Shown here one piece after another: positions 40,468-51,982 of a stretch of 64,000 nucleotides of DNA. Position 1 is the first letter of the stretch; each line of letters opens with the position of its first letter. The stretch is from positions 1,798,001 through 1,862,000 of the forward strand of contig CAVSKK010000001.1 of the NCBI GenBank assembly GCA_963728535.1. The letters run 5' to 3'. A program made the translations under genes and the position numbers. The stretch comes from VAXT01 sp963728535. GTDB lineage: Bacteria > Actinomycetota > Thermoleophilia > Gaiellales > Gaiellaceae. The notes below the pieces were generated by a model. That model was not told the DNA's origin and made no database searches. It saw nothing but the letters and a program-made list of their open reading frames with translations.

Positions 40468-40848
40468 GTGGATGGGTTCGACTTCGTGCACCACGAGAGG
40501 GTCCGTTTTCGAGACGTCGACGCCATGGGTCACGTGAACAACGCGGTCTTCCTCACCTACATCGAGGAGGCGAGGATCGCCTACCTTCTGCGGTTCGGCG
40601 CGGAGGTGACGCAAATGATCCTGGCCCGCGTGGAGATCGACTTTCGGGCCCCGCTGCGAGACGGAGCCGAGCTAGAGATCGGCGTCCGGCCCACCGGCGT
40701 CGGGACGAAGAGCTTCGAGCTCGAGTACGAGGTGCGCTCCGCCGACGCAGTCGCCGCGGAGGCGAGGACGGTCATCGTCTCGTTCGACTACGAGGCCGGC
40801 CAATCGGTCGAGGTGCCCCAGGCGTGGCGGAAGGCGCTCGCCGCCTGA
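40468..40848 (+). CDS. hotdog-fold acyl-CoA thioesterase (4HBT)
   Basis: 126-residue single hotdog domain of the 4-hydroxybenzoyl-CoA thioesterase/YbgC group: RFRDVDAMGHVNNAVFLTYIEEAR carries the catalytic Asp and the HVNN turn, followed by VEIDFRAPLRDGAELEIGVR and SFELEYEVR. It probably hydrolyses short or medium acyl-CoA. GTG start; its stop overlaps the ATG of the peptidase (TGATG). Confidence 0.88.
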   Translation: MDGFDFVHHERVRFRDVDAMGHVNNAVFLTYIEEARIAYLLRFGAEVTQMILARVEIDFRAPLRDGAELEIGVRPTGVGTKSFELEYEVRSADAVAAEARTVIVSFDYEAGQSVEVPQAWRKALAA

Positions 40849-42122
40849 TGGGAGTCTTCGAGCGACAAACTCTGCCGAGCGGCCTGCGCCTGCTGACTGC
40901 GCCGATGGGTCATGCCCAGTCGGTCTCCTGCTTCGTCATGCTCGCCGCCGGATCGCGCTACGAGACCCCGGAGACGAGCGGCATCGCCCACTTCGCGGAG
41001 CACATGTTCTTCAAGGGCACGGAGAACCGGCCAACCGCGCGCGACATCGGCAACGAGATCGACGGGATCGGCGGCGAGTTCAACGCCTTCACGGGCAAGG
41101 AGTACACGGGCTACTACGTCCGCTGCGCGGGCGAGCACCGGTCGATCGCGCTCGACGTCCTCACCGACATGCTCCGGCACTCGAAGTTCGACCCGGAGGA
41201 GATCGACCGCGAGAAGGGCGTGATCATCGAGGAGATGAACATGTACTTCGACACTCCTCGCGACTACATCAGCGGCGTCTACGACCAGCTTCTCTACGGC
41301 GACCAGCCGCTGGGCTGGGACATCATCGGTCGCAAGGAAACCGTCCGAGCCGCCACCCGCGACACGTTCCTCGGCTACGTCGACCAGTGGTACAAGCCCG
41401 AGCGGATGGTGGTTGGAGTCGCGGGGAAGATCGACGGCGACCTGGAGGCCGAGATCGAGCGCTTGCTCGGCGACCTCGAGCCCGCCGAAACCGGAACGCC
41501 GACGTCAGCCGCGCTGCCCCCAAACGGCACACCCCGGGTGAGGATCCACACCAAGGCCTCCGACCAGGCGCACCTGTGTATCGGCGTCCCCAGCTATCCG
41601 CTCGTCCATCCCGACCGCTACGCGCTCCAGCTGCTCGCGACCGTCCTCGGCACGGGCATGTCGTCACGGCTCTTCACCGAGATCCGCGAGCGGCGCGGTC
41701 TCGCGTACTACATCTACGCGATCAACCACAGCTACACCGACGCGGGCTCCCTCTTCTCCCAGGCCGGCGTCGACATCGAGCGCATCGACGAGGCGATCAC
41801 GACCACCGTTGCCGAGCTGCGCAAGATCACCGACGAGGCGGTTCCTGCCGACGAGCTGGAGAAGGCCCGCAACGTCGCGAAGGGACGGTTCGTGCTGCAG
41901 ACGGAGAGCCCGCACGGCCTAGTCATGTTCGGGCTGCGTCGCGAGATCCTCGAAGGGCAGGCGACCGAGCCCGAGGAGATCCTGGCCGGGCTCGACGCGG
42001 TCACGGCCGAGGACGTCCAGCGGGTCGCGCAGGACGTGATCGGCGGCCACGGGCTCAACCTGGCGCTGATCGGCCCGTTCGAGCAGGACCGGCAAGAGCA
42101 CTTCGAGCAACTGCTCGCCTAG
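40848..42122 (+). CDS. M16-family zinc peptidase
   Basis: 424-residue pitrilysin/processing-peptidase-type metallopeptidase. The inverted zinc motif HxxEH lies at 48-52 (GIAHFAEHMFFKGTENR) with the distal Glu in KGVIIEEMNMYFDTPRDY. The inactive-half counterpart (SSRLFTEIRERRGLAYYIYA) is present in the C-terminal domain. Bacterial single-chain M16 peptidases of this size act as dimers on small peptides. Translation is coupled to the thioesterase. Confidence 0.92.
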   Translation: MGVFERQTLPSGLRLLTAPMGHAQSVSCFVMLAAGSRYETPETSGIAHFAEHMFFKGTENRPTARDIGNEIDGIGGEFNAFTGKEYTGYYVRCAGEHRSIALDVLTDMLRHSKFDPEEIDREKGVIIEEMNMYFDTPRDYISGVYDQLLYGDQPLGWDIIGRKETVRAATRDTFLGYVDQWYKPERMVVGVAGKIDGDLEAEIERLLGDLEPAETGTPTSAALPPNGTPRVRIHTKASDQAHLCIGVPSYPLVHPDRYALQLLATVLGTGMSSRLFTEIRERRGLAYYIYAINHSYTDAGSLFSQAGVDIERIDEAITTTVAELRKITDEAVPADELEKARNVAKGRFVLQTESPHGLVMFGLRREILEGQATEPEEILAGLDAVTAEDVQRVAQDVIGGHGLNLALIGPFEQDRQEHFEQLLA

Positions 42123-42211
42123 CCCGAAAAAGTTCCAAAGGCGGCACACAAACCCCTTGACACCAACGGGTGTCCGACTCCGGTTCTGGCGTACTCCATA
42201 CTGTGGACAGG

Positions 42212-42424
42212 ATGTTCCCTCGTTTGCAGCGGTTTTTCGGACGGATGCGCGGGAGCAAGCTCCTGCGGGATGACGATGCATCGGACTCGAGGCAGTCGAT
42301 CGAGAACACTGACGCGATGTCAGCGGCGGGAATGCGCGACGTCGATCCGAGCGGCGGGCTCGGCGGCTACTCATTTCCCCCGAAGTACGTACCCCCGGTC
42401 GACGAAGGCCGCCCCCGGCACTAG
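42212..42424 (+). CDS. small basic protein of unknown function
   Basis: 70-residue protein starting MFPRLQRFFGRMRGSKLLRDDD, with a C-terminal block GGLGGYSFPPKYVPPVDEGRPRH. GTG at 42170 would extend it by 14 residues. A CATACT hexamer lies 9 nt before the ATG and a TTGACA occurs further upstream at a spacing too long to pair with it. The stop codon adjoins the convergent gene as CTAGCTAG. I recognise no family. Confidence 0.5.
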   Translation: MFPRLQRFFGRMRGSKLLRDDDASDSRQSIENTDAMSAAGMRDVDPSGGLGGYSFPPKYVPPVDEGRPRH

Positions 42425-42846
42425 CTAGGGCAGGGTCGCGAAGTCCTCGTCGAAGTGCTCGCCGTCCTCCTCGTCGACGATCGCGTCCCCCGCCGAGCGC
42501 GCTTTCGCTTTCCACTCCTCGGCCTCGGCGTTGCCCGCCAGCGCGTGTGCGCGCGCGAGCGCCTCGTAGGCGTACGCGATGTCCCAGTCACGGAGCCCCG
42601 CTTCCTCGCAGCGCTCGAAACACCGCTGCGCATGCCAGATCGCCGGCTCGGCTCGCCCGAGCACGGTGTACACGCGCGAGATCTGCCACTCGCCGCGCGC
42701 CAGGTTCGCCTGCTCGTGCCCGGGAAACTCGCCCCAGTGATACCGAGACGCGTGCGTCGCGTGCAGCATCCGGTCGTCGTCCTCTCGGCTCCTCATGAGG
42801 CGCCACGTCTCGTTGAAGAGGTCGACGCCGAGCTGCCGGTGGTCGG

Positions 42847-42850
<4 letters not shown>
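42425..42850 (-). CDS. conserved helical protein, unknown function
   Basis: 141-residue acidic helical protein with the block HATHASRYHWGEFPGHEQAN and YEALARAHALAGNAEAEEW, a TPR-like helix pair. ATGA overlap with acsA upstream means it is translated with it; the neighbour suggests a link to acetate metabolism that cannot be tested here. It has no Cys pair or signal peptide. Confidence 0.65.
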
Positions 42851-44813
<1,963 letters not shown>

Positions 44814-44817
<4 letters not shown>

Positions 44818-45953
44818 GGCTTCAGGTCGTACGGAAAATCCGTGAGATTCTCGGCGCCGTTCTCGGTGACGAGGATGAGATCCTCGAGCCTGCAGCCGCC
44901 GAAGCCCTGGCGGTACAGGCCAGGCTCCAGCGTGACCACGTCACCGGCCAGCAGCTCGCTGGTGGAGCCGCGCCCCATGCCGGGCGCCTCGTGCACCTCG
45001 AGCCCCACTCCGTGGCCAAGCCCGTGGAAGAACCCATTCTCGAGCACCTCGCCGGGCTTCTTGGAAAGGGCCGTTTGCTGCCCATGCTCCTCGAAGAACT
45101 CGCAGACGAGGTTGAACACGTCCACGCCGGGGACGCCGGCTTTGGTTGCCGCGAGGGAGCGGTCGAGCGCCTCCTTGACGAGTCGGTGGTACTCGACGAG
45201 CTCGTCGGGCGGGGTCCCGACGACATACGTTCGGGTCATGTCCGCGAAACAGGCGGACTCGGGATCCTTGGGCCAGAGATCGATCACGATCGGCTCGTCA
45301 GGGGCGATCGGGCCGGAACCAAGATCGTGGCCGCTCGCCGTCTGCGGCCCGTGCGACACGATGAAGTCGTCGCTGGACATGCCGTGGTCGGTGAAAGCCT
45401 GGCGAATCGAGGCCTTGAGCAGCTCGCTGGTCAGCGGCTGGCCGTCGACCGAGAGGCTGCCGTTCGAGCGCTCGGCGCGCGCAAGCATGTCCCTGGCTGC
45501 GCCCATCCCGGCCTCGGCGGCCCTCTGGGCGCGGCGGATGCCGGCGATCTCCGCCTCGGTCTTCACGCGGCGGCGGTCGGCGAAGTAGGTGTAGTCCGGG
45601 CGCAGTGTGATCCCGTTTGCGCGCAGGTGGTCGGCGACCAAGGCCGGGAAGGAGCGGGGCACGATCGCCTCCTCGATCCCAAACGCTCTACAGGCATTGA
45701 GGTTGATGTTGAGCCAGACGATCTCGTCGCGGGGAATGCCCTTGCCGATCAGGTCGTCGTAGCCGAACTCTTCCCACGGGTGGGCCTCGATGCCCGCTTC
45801 GGCGATCCGATCGACCTCGAACGAGGTCGAGGCGGTCAGGCGGCGCCCGTCCTCTTTCTCGGCGTAGAGAAACGGATCCGGGACAAGAACGGGGACCTCG
45901 TGGCGCATCTCGGGCGAGACGACGGAGTCGGCGAAGATCAGGACGTCAGGCAT
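44814..45953 (-). CDS. M24-family (Xaa-Pro-type) metallopeptidase
   Basis: 379-residue pita-bread-fold peptidase. The N-terminal creatinase-like domain (1-140) is followed by the dinuclear metal site with Asp ligands in IVIDLWPKDPESACFADMTRTYV, His in GHGVGLEVHEAP and Glu in VVTLEPGLY and CRLEDLILV. It would cleave N-terminal residues, often with Pro at P1'. The ATG at 45953 has TAGGAT 8 nt upstream and no Shine-Dalgarno (leaderless). Confidence 0.9.
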
Positions 45954-45961
45954 GCCGCGGC

Positions 45962-45985
45962 ATCCTATCGGGCTGCGCATAGACT
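45962..45985. promoter_or_regulatory. divergent leaderless promoters
   Basis: Minus-strand TAGGAT (45962-45967) lies 8 nt before the M24 ATG and plus-strand TAGACT (45980-45985) lies 8 nt before the amidohydrolase GTG. Confidence 0.5.
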
Positions 45986-45993
45986 GAGCTTTC

Positions 45994-47142
45994 GTGGACG
46001 ACGCGTTCGAACGCGGCCAGGAGCTGATTGCCACGTACGACGAGGAGCTTCGCAAGGAGCTACCGGCCGGCGTGGAGATCTTCGACGCGCACGTCCATCT
46101 GGGCAACGACATCGACGGCTTCCGTGGCTCCTACGACGAGCTCGAGCGGGTCATGGCGAGCAACGGGATCTCGCGCGCCTTCATGTTCTGCATGGACGAG
46201 CCGGACCGCCATCCCGGCTTCCGAACGCCGAACGACCGCACACTCGAGCATGCGAAGCGCTCCGAAGGGCGGCTGATTCCGTTCGTCCGGCTCGACCTGG
46301 GTGAGGATCCGATCGCCGAGGCGAAACGGTGCCTCGACCTCGGCGCCCGCGGCATCAAGCTCCATCCGCGCGCCCAGCGCTTTCTCCTCAATGACGAACG
46401 GCTGGCGCCGGTGTTCGAGCTGGCGGCCGAGCGGAAGGTTCCGATCCTCATTCACGGCGGGCGCGGCCTGCCGCCGATCGCGGACAACCTCAGGCGCTTG
46501 ACCGACGCTTACCCGGACGCGCAGCTGATCATCGCCCACGCGGGCATCGCCGACCTGGCCGGGCTCGCCGGGCACTTTGCCGGCAGGCCGGGGGTCTTCT
46601 TCGACACCTCGGTGTGGAGCGCCGTCGACCTGCTCGACTTCTTCCACCAGGTCTCTCCCGAGCAGGTGCTCTACGGCTCCGACTACCCGTACGGGCGACA
46701 GCCGGGCTCACTGCTGCTCGCGCTGCGCACGGCGAAGCTCGGCGGGCTCGACGAGGAGCACGTACGCGGGATGCTCGCGGGCAACGCGAACCGGATCGTC
46801 AGCGGAGAGCCGCCGCTCGAGCCGACCGCGCCCACCGGGCAGGCCACCCTCTCGCAGTCGATGGCGCTCGCGCGAATCCACCAGTACCTGTCGATGGCGA
46901 CGCCGCTGCTCTGGACGCGGCAGGCGGACACGATCGGGGTGCTCGGGCTCGCCCTGAACGCGTGCGACGAGCGCAACGGGAACCTCGACGAGCTGGACCA
47001 GATCCGCGAGCTCCTGACGAAGGCCAGAGACGCCTGGCGCGAGCTGCCCGAGGTCGAGGAGGATGACTATCAGGCCGCGCGCCGCGTGACCTTCGGGCTC
47101 ATCCACCTCGCCGACATCCTGGCGGTGACGAGTGAAGCTTGA
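45994..47142 (+). CDS. amidohydrolase-family TIM-barrel protein
   Basis: 382-residue metal-dependent hydrolase/decarboxylase-like (amidohydrolase_2) protein: FDAHVHLGNDIDGF at strand 1, GIKLHPRAQRF, ILIHGGRGLPP, IIAHAG and LYGSDYPYGRQPG with the metal Asp, followed by a helical C-terminal domain of 90 residues. Reaction unknown. GTG start, leaderless; it overlaps the next gene by 11 bp, so it belongs to the molybdenum-hydroxylase operon and may act on the same compound. Confidence 0.85.
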   Translation: MDDAFERGQELIATYDEELRKELPAGVEIFDAHVHLGNDIDGFRGSYDELERVMASNGISRAFMFCMDEPDRHPGFRTPNDRTLEHAKRSEGRLIPFVRLDLGEDPIAEAKRCLDLGARGIKLHPRAQRFLLNDERLAPVFELAAERKVPILIHGGRGLPPIADNLRRLTDAYPDAQLIIAHAGIADLAGLAGHFAGRPGVFFDTSVWSAVDLLDFFHQVSPEQVLYGSDYPYGRQPGSLLLALRTAKLGGLDEEHVRGMLAGNANRIVSGEPPLEPTAPTGQATLSQSMALARIHQYLSMATPLLWTRQADTIGVLGLALNACDERNGNLDELDQIRELLTKARDAWRELPEVEEDDYQAARRVTFGLIHLADILAVTSEA

Positions 47143-47572
47143 GCTCCAGGTCAACGGCGACGCGTACGAGCTCGACTTGCCAGTCGGGCAGACGCTGGCC
47201 GAGACGCTCCGCGACGAGATCGGGCTGACGGGAACCAAGATCGCCTGCGCGGAAGGACATTGCGGCGCCTGCACGGTGCTGCTCGACGGCGTGCCGGTCT
47301 ACTCGTGCATCACGCTCGTCCACAACGTCGGTGTCCGCGAGGTGACGACGATCGAGGGGCTGCGCGAGCATCCGCTCGTCGACGCGTTCGTGCGAGCGGA
47401 CGCGCTTCAGTGCGGCTTCTGCACACCTGGCCAGATCGTGTCCGCCTCGGCGCTTGTCGAGGCGACGCCACAGCCGAGCTCGGACGAAATCCGGCACGCG
47501 ATGGCCGGCAACCTCTGCCGCTGTGGGACCTATCCGAAAATCGAGGAGGCGATCTCGACGTGGCAAGACTGA
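47132..47572 (+). CDS. molybdenum hydroxylase iron-sulfur subunit
   Basis: 146-residue small subunit of xanthine-dehydrogenase-type hydroxylases with two [2Fe-2S] sites: N-terminal plant-ferredoxin-type AEGHCGACTVLLDGVPVYSC and C-terminal helical QCGFCTPGQIV with GNLCRCGTY. It passes electrons from molybdopterin to FAD. Overlaps the next subunit by 13 bp. Confidence 0.93.
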   Translation: MKLELQVNGDAYELDLPVGQTLAETLRDEIGLTGTKIACAEGHCGACTVLLDGVPVYSCITLVHNVGVREVTTIEGLREHPLVDAFVRADALQCGFCTPGQIVSASALVEATPQPSSDEIRHAMAGNLCRCGTYPKIEEAISTWQD

Positions 47573-49818
47573 TCCGAACCGAGAAGGAGGTCGAAGGCCG
47601 TTACGAGGAGGTCTGGCTCGTCGTCGAGGAAGACGTGCTCGAGCAATGGCCTGCCGGCCCACGCGAGGTCGTCGGCCGGCCCGCCACCCGGGTCACCGGG
47701 CCGCTCCGCGCGCGAGGCGAGGCGCGCTACACGGCCGACATCACGCTGCCCGGAATGCTCCATGCGGCGGTCCTCCGCTCCCCGCAAGCGTACGCGCGCG
47801 TGAAGAGCATCTCGCTCGACCGGGCGCTGGCAGCGCCGGGTGTACGAGCCGCGATCGGCCCTGGCGAGGCGAACACGCTCACGGACGAGCCGGGCTTCCA
47901 GGGACAGCCGGTCGCGGCGATCGCAGCCGAAACGTACGGTCAGGCACGCGCAGCACTTGCGCTAGTCGACGTCGACTGGGAGGTACTCGAGCCGCTCGTC
48001 GATCCCGACGAGGCGGTGCGCCGTGGCCAGCTCGTCGGCGAAGCGAGCCGCTTCGAGCGAGGTGACGTGGGCAAGGCGATCGCCGAGGCGGACGTCGTCG
48101 TCGAGGCGGAGTTCCGAACGCAGACCGTGCTGCACAGCTCGATGGAGACCCATCAGTCGATCTGCGAGTGGCGCGGCGACTCGCTCGACATCTACATCTC
48201 GACGCAGTTCATCTGGGGCGTGCGCGACGAGGTTGCGTCGAAGCTCGGTCTCGCGCCCGACAAGGTCCGCGTGGTCTGCGAGTTCATGGGCGGCGGCTTC
48301 GGCTCGAAGAACGGTGCGGGCGACCACACCTACATCGCCGCCGAGCTCGCCAAGCGCACGGCTCGCCCGGTGCGTTGCATGCTCACTCGCCGGGAGGAGA
48401 ACCTCGCAGCCGGCAACCGCAACTCGACGATCCAGCGGCTGACCGCCGCCGCGCGCTCGGACGGAACCCTCGTCGCGCTGGTCGGCGATTTCGTGAACGC
48501 AACGGGTTGGGATGGCTGGGCGGCCCCGACCGACGGCCCGATGCAGATGCTCTACGACTGCGAGAACGTCCGCACAGTGCTCTCGCCCGCCAAGATCAAC
48601 ACGCCCCCGATGAAGGCGTTTCGGGCGCCGGGCTTCGTCGAGGGGACGTTCGGGCTCGAATGCATCCTCGACGAGCTCGCAGCCAAGTTGAACAAGGATC
48701 CGCTCGAGATCCGGAAGCTGAACTACGCGCACTCGGATGACGACCGGCCGTATTCCTCGAAGAACCTGATGGAGTGCTACAAGCGCGCCGAGCCGCACTG
48801 GCAGCGGCGCGACGAGGTGCGAGCGCGCAGCAAGGGCCCGTGGCGTCACGGCGTCGGCCTCGCCAGCCAGATCTGGTACGGCGGCGGCGGCCCACCCTCC
48901 TACGCCTGGGTGCGTCTCGGCTCCGACGGGCGCGCGACGGTCGTGACCGCGATGCAGGACATCGGCACGGGCACGGCGACGACGATGTCCCAGATCGCCG
49001 CCGAGGAGCTCGGGCTGCCCCTCGACCGGGTCGACCTCGTGCTCGGCGACTCCGCGCGTGGGCCCTATGCGTCGATCTCGGCAGGATCCTCGACTGTCCC
49101 CTCGATGGGCCCGGCCGTTCGCTCGGCCGCCGCCGACGCCGCCCGGCAGATCATCGAGATTGCGGCGCAGCGCTACGACAAGGAGGAGCGCGTCCTGTCG
49201 CTCGAGGGCGGCAACGTCGTCTCCTCCGACGGAGGCTCCTGGCCGATCGCGGAAGTCGTCGGCCTACTCGAAGACGCGCAGATCCTCGGCAAGGGTGCGC
49301 GCGGCCCCAACCCGACCGGAATGCAGGTGCTCACCTTCGGCGTGCAGGTGGCAGAAGTCGCGGTCGACGTCGAGACCGGCGAGATCCGGGTCGAGCGCGT
49401 CGCCGCGATTCATGACGTCGGGCGCGTCGTGAACCCTCTCGGGGCGTCGAGCCAGGTCGAGGGCGGGATCATCCAGGGAATCGGGCACACGCTCTCGGAA
49501 GACCGGCTCCTCGACCCGGCGACCGGGATCACGCTGAACCAGACACTCGACGCGTACAAGCTGCCGACGATCGCCGACGTGCCGGAGATCGTCACCGAGC
49601 TGCTCGACATTCCCGACGAGCACCTGACGAACCTCGGGTCGAAGGGACTGGGCGAGCCGCCGATCGTGCCCGTGGCGGCCGCGATCGCGAACGCGATCCG
49701 CGACGCGACGGGCGCCGACGTCAGGCGCCTGCCGATCTCCCGCGAGGAGATGCTGCGAGCGTTGCGCGAGGCCGAGGCGAAGGAGAAGGCGGAACGTGGA
49801 GCTCCTGCAGCCGTCTGA
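47560..49818 (+). CDS. molybdenum hydroxylase molybdopterin-binding subunit
   Basis: 752-residue catalytic subunit (xanthine dehydrogenase / aldehyde oxidase / CO dehydrogenase large-subunit family). Cofactor-binding segments EFMGGGFGSKNGAGDH, PPMKAFRAPGFVEG, MQDIGTGTATTMSQIAAEELGL and the C-terminal SKGLGEPPIVPVAAAI, whose Glu is the catalytic base in xanthine dehydrogenases. The AYRxxGR-type CO dehydrogenase motif is absent, so a purine, aldehyde or heteroaromatic substrate is more likely. GTG start with GAGGAGG 10 nt ahead. Confidence 0.92.
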   Translation: MARLIRTEKEVEGRYEEVWLVVEEDVLEQWPAGPREVVGRPATRVTGPLRARGEARYTADITLPGMLHAAVLRSPQAYARVKSISLDRALAAPGVRAAIGPGEANTLTDEPGFQGQPVAAIAAETYGQARAALALVDVDWEVLEPLVDPDEAVRRGQLVGEASRFERGDVGKAIAEADVVVEAEFRTQTVLHSSMETHQSICEWRGDSLDIYISTQFIWGVRDEVASKLGLAPDKVRVVCEFMGGGFGSKNGAGDHTYIAAELAKRTARPVRCMLTRREENLAAGNRNSTIQRLTAAARSDGTLVALVGDFVNATGWDGWAAPTDGPMQMLYDCENVRTVLSPAKINTPPMKAFRAPGFVEGTFGLECILDELAAKLNKDPLEIRKLNYAHSDDDRPYSSKNLMECYKRAEPHWQRRDEVRARSKGPWRHGVGLASQIWYGGGGPPSYAWVRLGSDGRATVVTAMQDIGTGTATTMSQIAAEELGLPLDRVDLVLGDSARGPYASISAGSSTVPSMGPAVRSAAADAARQIIEIAAQRYDKEERVLSLEGGNVVSSDGGSWPIAEVVGLLEDAQILGKGARGPNPTGMQVLTFGVQVAEVAVDVETGEIRVERVAAIHDVGRVVNPLGASSQVEGGIIQGIGHTLSEDRLLDPATGITLNQTLDAYKLPTIADVPEIVTELLDIPDEHLTNLGSKGLGEPPIVPVAAAIANAIRDATGADVRRLPISREEMLRALREAEAKEKAERGAPAAV

Positions 49819-50617
49819 CGTCAAGGAGCTGGACGGCGGCCTCTTCATCCACGGAGGCACCGAGGTCGTCCCGCTGCTGCGCGACGGAATCCTCTCGACC
49901 GACACGCTCGTCGACGTGCGCGAGATCGTCCCGCGCGGGATCGATGGGACGCGAATCGGAGCCGGGACGACGCTGGCCGAGCTCGAAGGCGATCCACAGA
50001 TCCCGGAGGCGCTGCGGGAAGCGTGCCGCCTGGCGGCGAGCCCGCAGCTACGCAACATGAGCTCGATCGGCGGCAACCTCCTCCAGGCGACTCGCTGCTG
50101 GTACTGGCGGCTGAAGTTCCCATGCCGGCTCCACGGGGGCGATACGTGCCACGCGCGGGAGGGCGAGCACCGTGAGCACGCGATCTTCGGCAACGACTTC
50201 TGTGCCTCCGCACATCCTTCGGACGTGGCCGCTGCCCTCGTCGCCTTGCGGGCGACGATGCGAACGAACCGGCGCGAACTTGCGGTGGAGGAGCTCTTCC
50301 GCCTCCCCACCGAGGAGAACCGAGACGTGACGACGCTCGAGCCGGGCGAGCTGATCCTCGACCTCGACGTCCCGCAACCGGAGGCGAGCACGTATCTGAA
50401 GGCGATGGACCGTCAGCGCTGGTCGTTCCCGATCGTCGGCGTCGCCGCCGCGCGGCAGGGTGGCGAAACGAGGATCGTGCTCTCAGGGGTAGCCCCCATT
50501 CCCTGGGTGCTCGAGTCACCTGACGCACTGGCCAAGGCAACGCCTCTGCCCGGTACGGTCTACAAAGTGACGATCGCGGAAGCTCTCGTTCGGCGGGCCG
50601 TGGAGGCACTCGGATGA
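49796..50617 (+). CDS. molybdenum hydroxylase FAD subunit with Cys-rich insert
   Basis: 273-residue FAD-binding subunit (VAO/PCMH fold). FAD site GIDGTRIGAGTTLAELE and SSIGGNLLQATRCWYWR. After this the chain carries CRLHGGDTC and DFCASAHPSDVAAAL, giving four cysteines in the pattern of the PaoB/YagS subunits, which hold a [4Fe-4S] cluster. That extra cluster is inferred from the pattern. GTG start overlaps the large subunit by 23 bp. Confidence 0.88.
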   Translation: MELLQPSDVKELDGGLFIHGGTEVVPLLRDGILSTDTLVDVREIVPRGIDGTRIGAGTTLAELEGDPQIPEALREACRLAASPQLRNMSSIGGNLLQATRCWYWRLKFPCRLHGGDTCHAREGEHREHAIFGNDFCASAHPSDVAAALVALRATMRTNRRELAVEELFRLPTEENRDVTTLEPGELILDLDVPQPEASTYLKAMDRQRWSFPIVGVAAARQGGETRIVLSGVAPIPWVLESPDALAKATPLPGTVYKVTIAEALVRRAVEALG

Positions 50618-51258
50618 GGCGCCTGGTGCTCGTCATCCCGCTTGCATTACTGCTTGTAGGGTGCGGCGGGAACGACACCAAGGCGAGCGGGGACAACGGC
50701 GACACGACCGAACAGAAAGGGACCATGGACTGCGCGATCAGCGGAGACAAGTCGAAAGCCGAGTTGGCAACCTTCGAAGACGGCAAGACCTATGAGGTCG
50801 TCGTGGACACGAGCAAGGGCAGCTTCACGTTCGAGCTGGCGACGGAGACCTCGCCCTGCACGACGGCGTCGATCGCGGGGCTCGTCGAGAAAGGCTTCTT
50901 CGACGGGCTGACGTTCCACCGAATCGTGCCCGGCTTCGTCATCCAGGGCGGAGATCCGGTGGGAGACGGAACCGGCGGCCCTGGATACTCGACCGTGGAT
51001 GCCCCGCCGCAGGACACGAAGTACGTGAAGGGCCTCGTCGCGATGGCCAAGGCCGGGAACGAGCCGGCAGGCACGTCCGGAAGCCAGTTCTTCGTGGTCA
51101 CAGGTGCGGACGTGGGGCTCGATCCCGACTACGCCGTCCTCGGCACCGTCACCGACGGGCTCGATGTCGTCGAGAAGATCGACGCGCTCGGCGATCCGAA
51201 CGACCCGAACGGAGTACCGACGGAGCGGGTCGAGATCAAGAAGATGCAGCTCAACTAG
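50614..51258 (+). CDS. cyclophilin-type peptidyl-prolyl isomerase lipoprotein
   Basis: 214 residues. Lipoprotein signal with lipobox LLVGC (Cys 17), a short polar linker, then the cyclophilin domain: FFDGLTFHRIVPGFVIQGGDP, GTGGPGY and GTSGSQFFVVTG with the catalytic-site residues, ending at VEKIDALGDPNDPNG. It would catalyse proline isomerisation in exported proteins at the outer face of the membrane. ATGA overlap with the FAD-subunit gene puts it in the hydroxylase operon, without an obvious functional link. Confidence 0.92.
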   Translation: MRRLVLVIPLALLLVGCGGNDTKASGDNGDTTEQKGTMDCAISGDKSKAELATFEDGKTYEVVVDTSKGSFTFELATETSPCTTASIAGLVEKGFFDGLTFHRIVPGFVIQGGDPVGDGTGGPGYSTVDAPPQDTKYVKGLVAMAKAGNEPAGTSGSQFFVVTGADVGLDPDYAVLGTVTDGLDVVEKIDALGDPNDPNGVPTERVEIKKMQLN

Positions 51259-51276
51259 CTTCGCTTCGCTGGCCTC

Positions 51277-51302
51277 ACGGGGGAACCCCTGGTTTCCCCC
51301 GT
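51277..51302 (+). terminator. terminator of the molybdenum-hydroxylase operon
   Basis: ACGGGGGAACC pairs with GGTTTCCCCCGT apart from one bulged T, with a 3-nt loop, 18 nt after the cyclophilin stop. Confidence 0.6.
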
Positions 51303-51445
51303 GTGCCGCCTCCTTGCAACCGGTACTGGTTGGCGACCGTGTAGTGGGCGGTGGCTGTGATTTGCGATTCAAGCGTGCGGTGGTGGGCCTCCCGCCGGGC
51401 AAAGCCCGGCTCCGGCGGCGGCTGTTTATGGTCTCCGTGCTTCGT

Positions 51446-51982
51446 ATGAGCGCCGTGGCCGTCATCGTGCTTGCTGCCGGCGCGTCCACGCGCTTTGGCG
51501 CGGGCACCCCTAAGCAGGCGGTTCTGCTCGCTTCGGTGCTCGACCGGATCCGAAGGAGCTCCGTGCCGGAGGCGCTCGTCGTGCTCGGCGCTCACGACAT
51601 CGAAACGGATACTCCGACCGTTCACTGCCCCGACTGGGAGCTCGGGCGGGGTGCATCGCTGCGATGTGGGCTGGCGGCGCTCCCGGACGAAACGGTCGCT
51701 GCAGTCGTCGTGCTCGCGGACGGCCCGGATCTCGCGCCCGCGGCGATCGACCGGGTGGTTGAGGTCTGGCGCGAGAGCGGTGCGGAGGTCGTGGCCGCCA
51801 CGTACGGCGGCGACAGGGGACACCCGGTGTTGCTCGCGAGGCCGGTCTGGGAACGGGTTCCCGACCAGGGAGCGCGGACGCTGCCTGCGCTTCTCGTGCC
51901 GTGCGACGACCTCGGCTCGCCAGGCGACGTCGATTCAGCAGACGACCTGCCCGAGAGGTTCAAGCCCCCGCCCGCCGAATGA
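51446..51982 (+). CDS. MobA/MocA-like nucleotidyltransferase
   Basis: 178-residue NTP-transferase of the molybdenum-cofactor guanylyl/cytidylyltransferase family: AVIVLAAGASTRFGAGTPKQ nucleotide site, CPDWELGRGASLRCGLAAL, VVVLADGPDLAPAAIDRVV and GDRGHPVLLARPVWE. It probably loads CMP (or GMP) onto the pterin for the hydroxylase encoded just upstream; MocA-type enzymes do this for xanthine-dehydrogenase-family proteins. ATG 51428 is an alternative start. Confidence 0.85.
   Translation: MSAVAVIVLAAGASTRFGAGTPKQAVLLASVLDRIRRSSVPEALVVLGAHDIETDTPTVHCPDWELGRGASLRCGLAALPDETVAAVVVLADGPDLAPAAIDRVVEVWRESGAEVVAATYGGDRGHPVLLARPVWERVPDQGARTLPALLVPCDDLGSPGDVDSADDLPERFKPPPAE

Noticed and set aside
42157..42202. 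TTGACA paired with CATACT as a complete promoter for the small protein at 42212
   Set aside because: The spacing of 34 nt is twice that of a normal promoter; only the -10-like hexamer is retained as a possibility.
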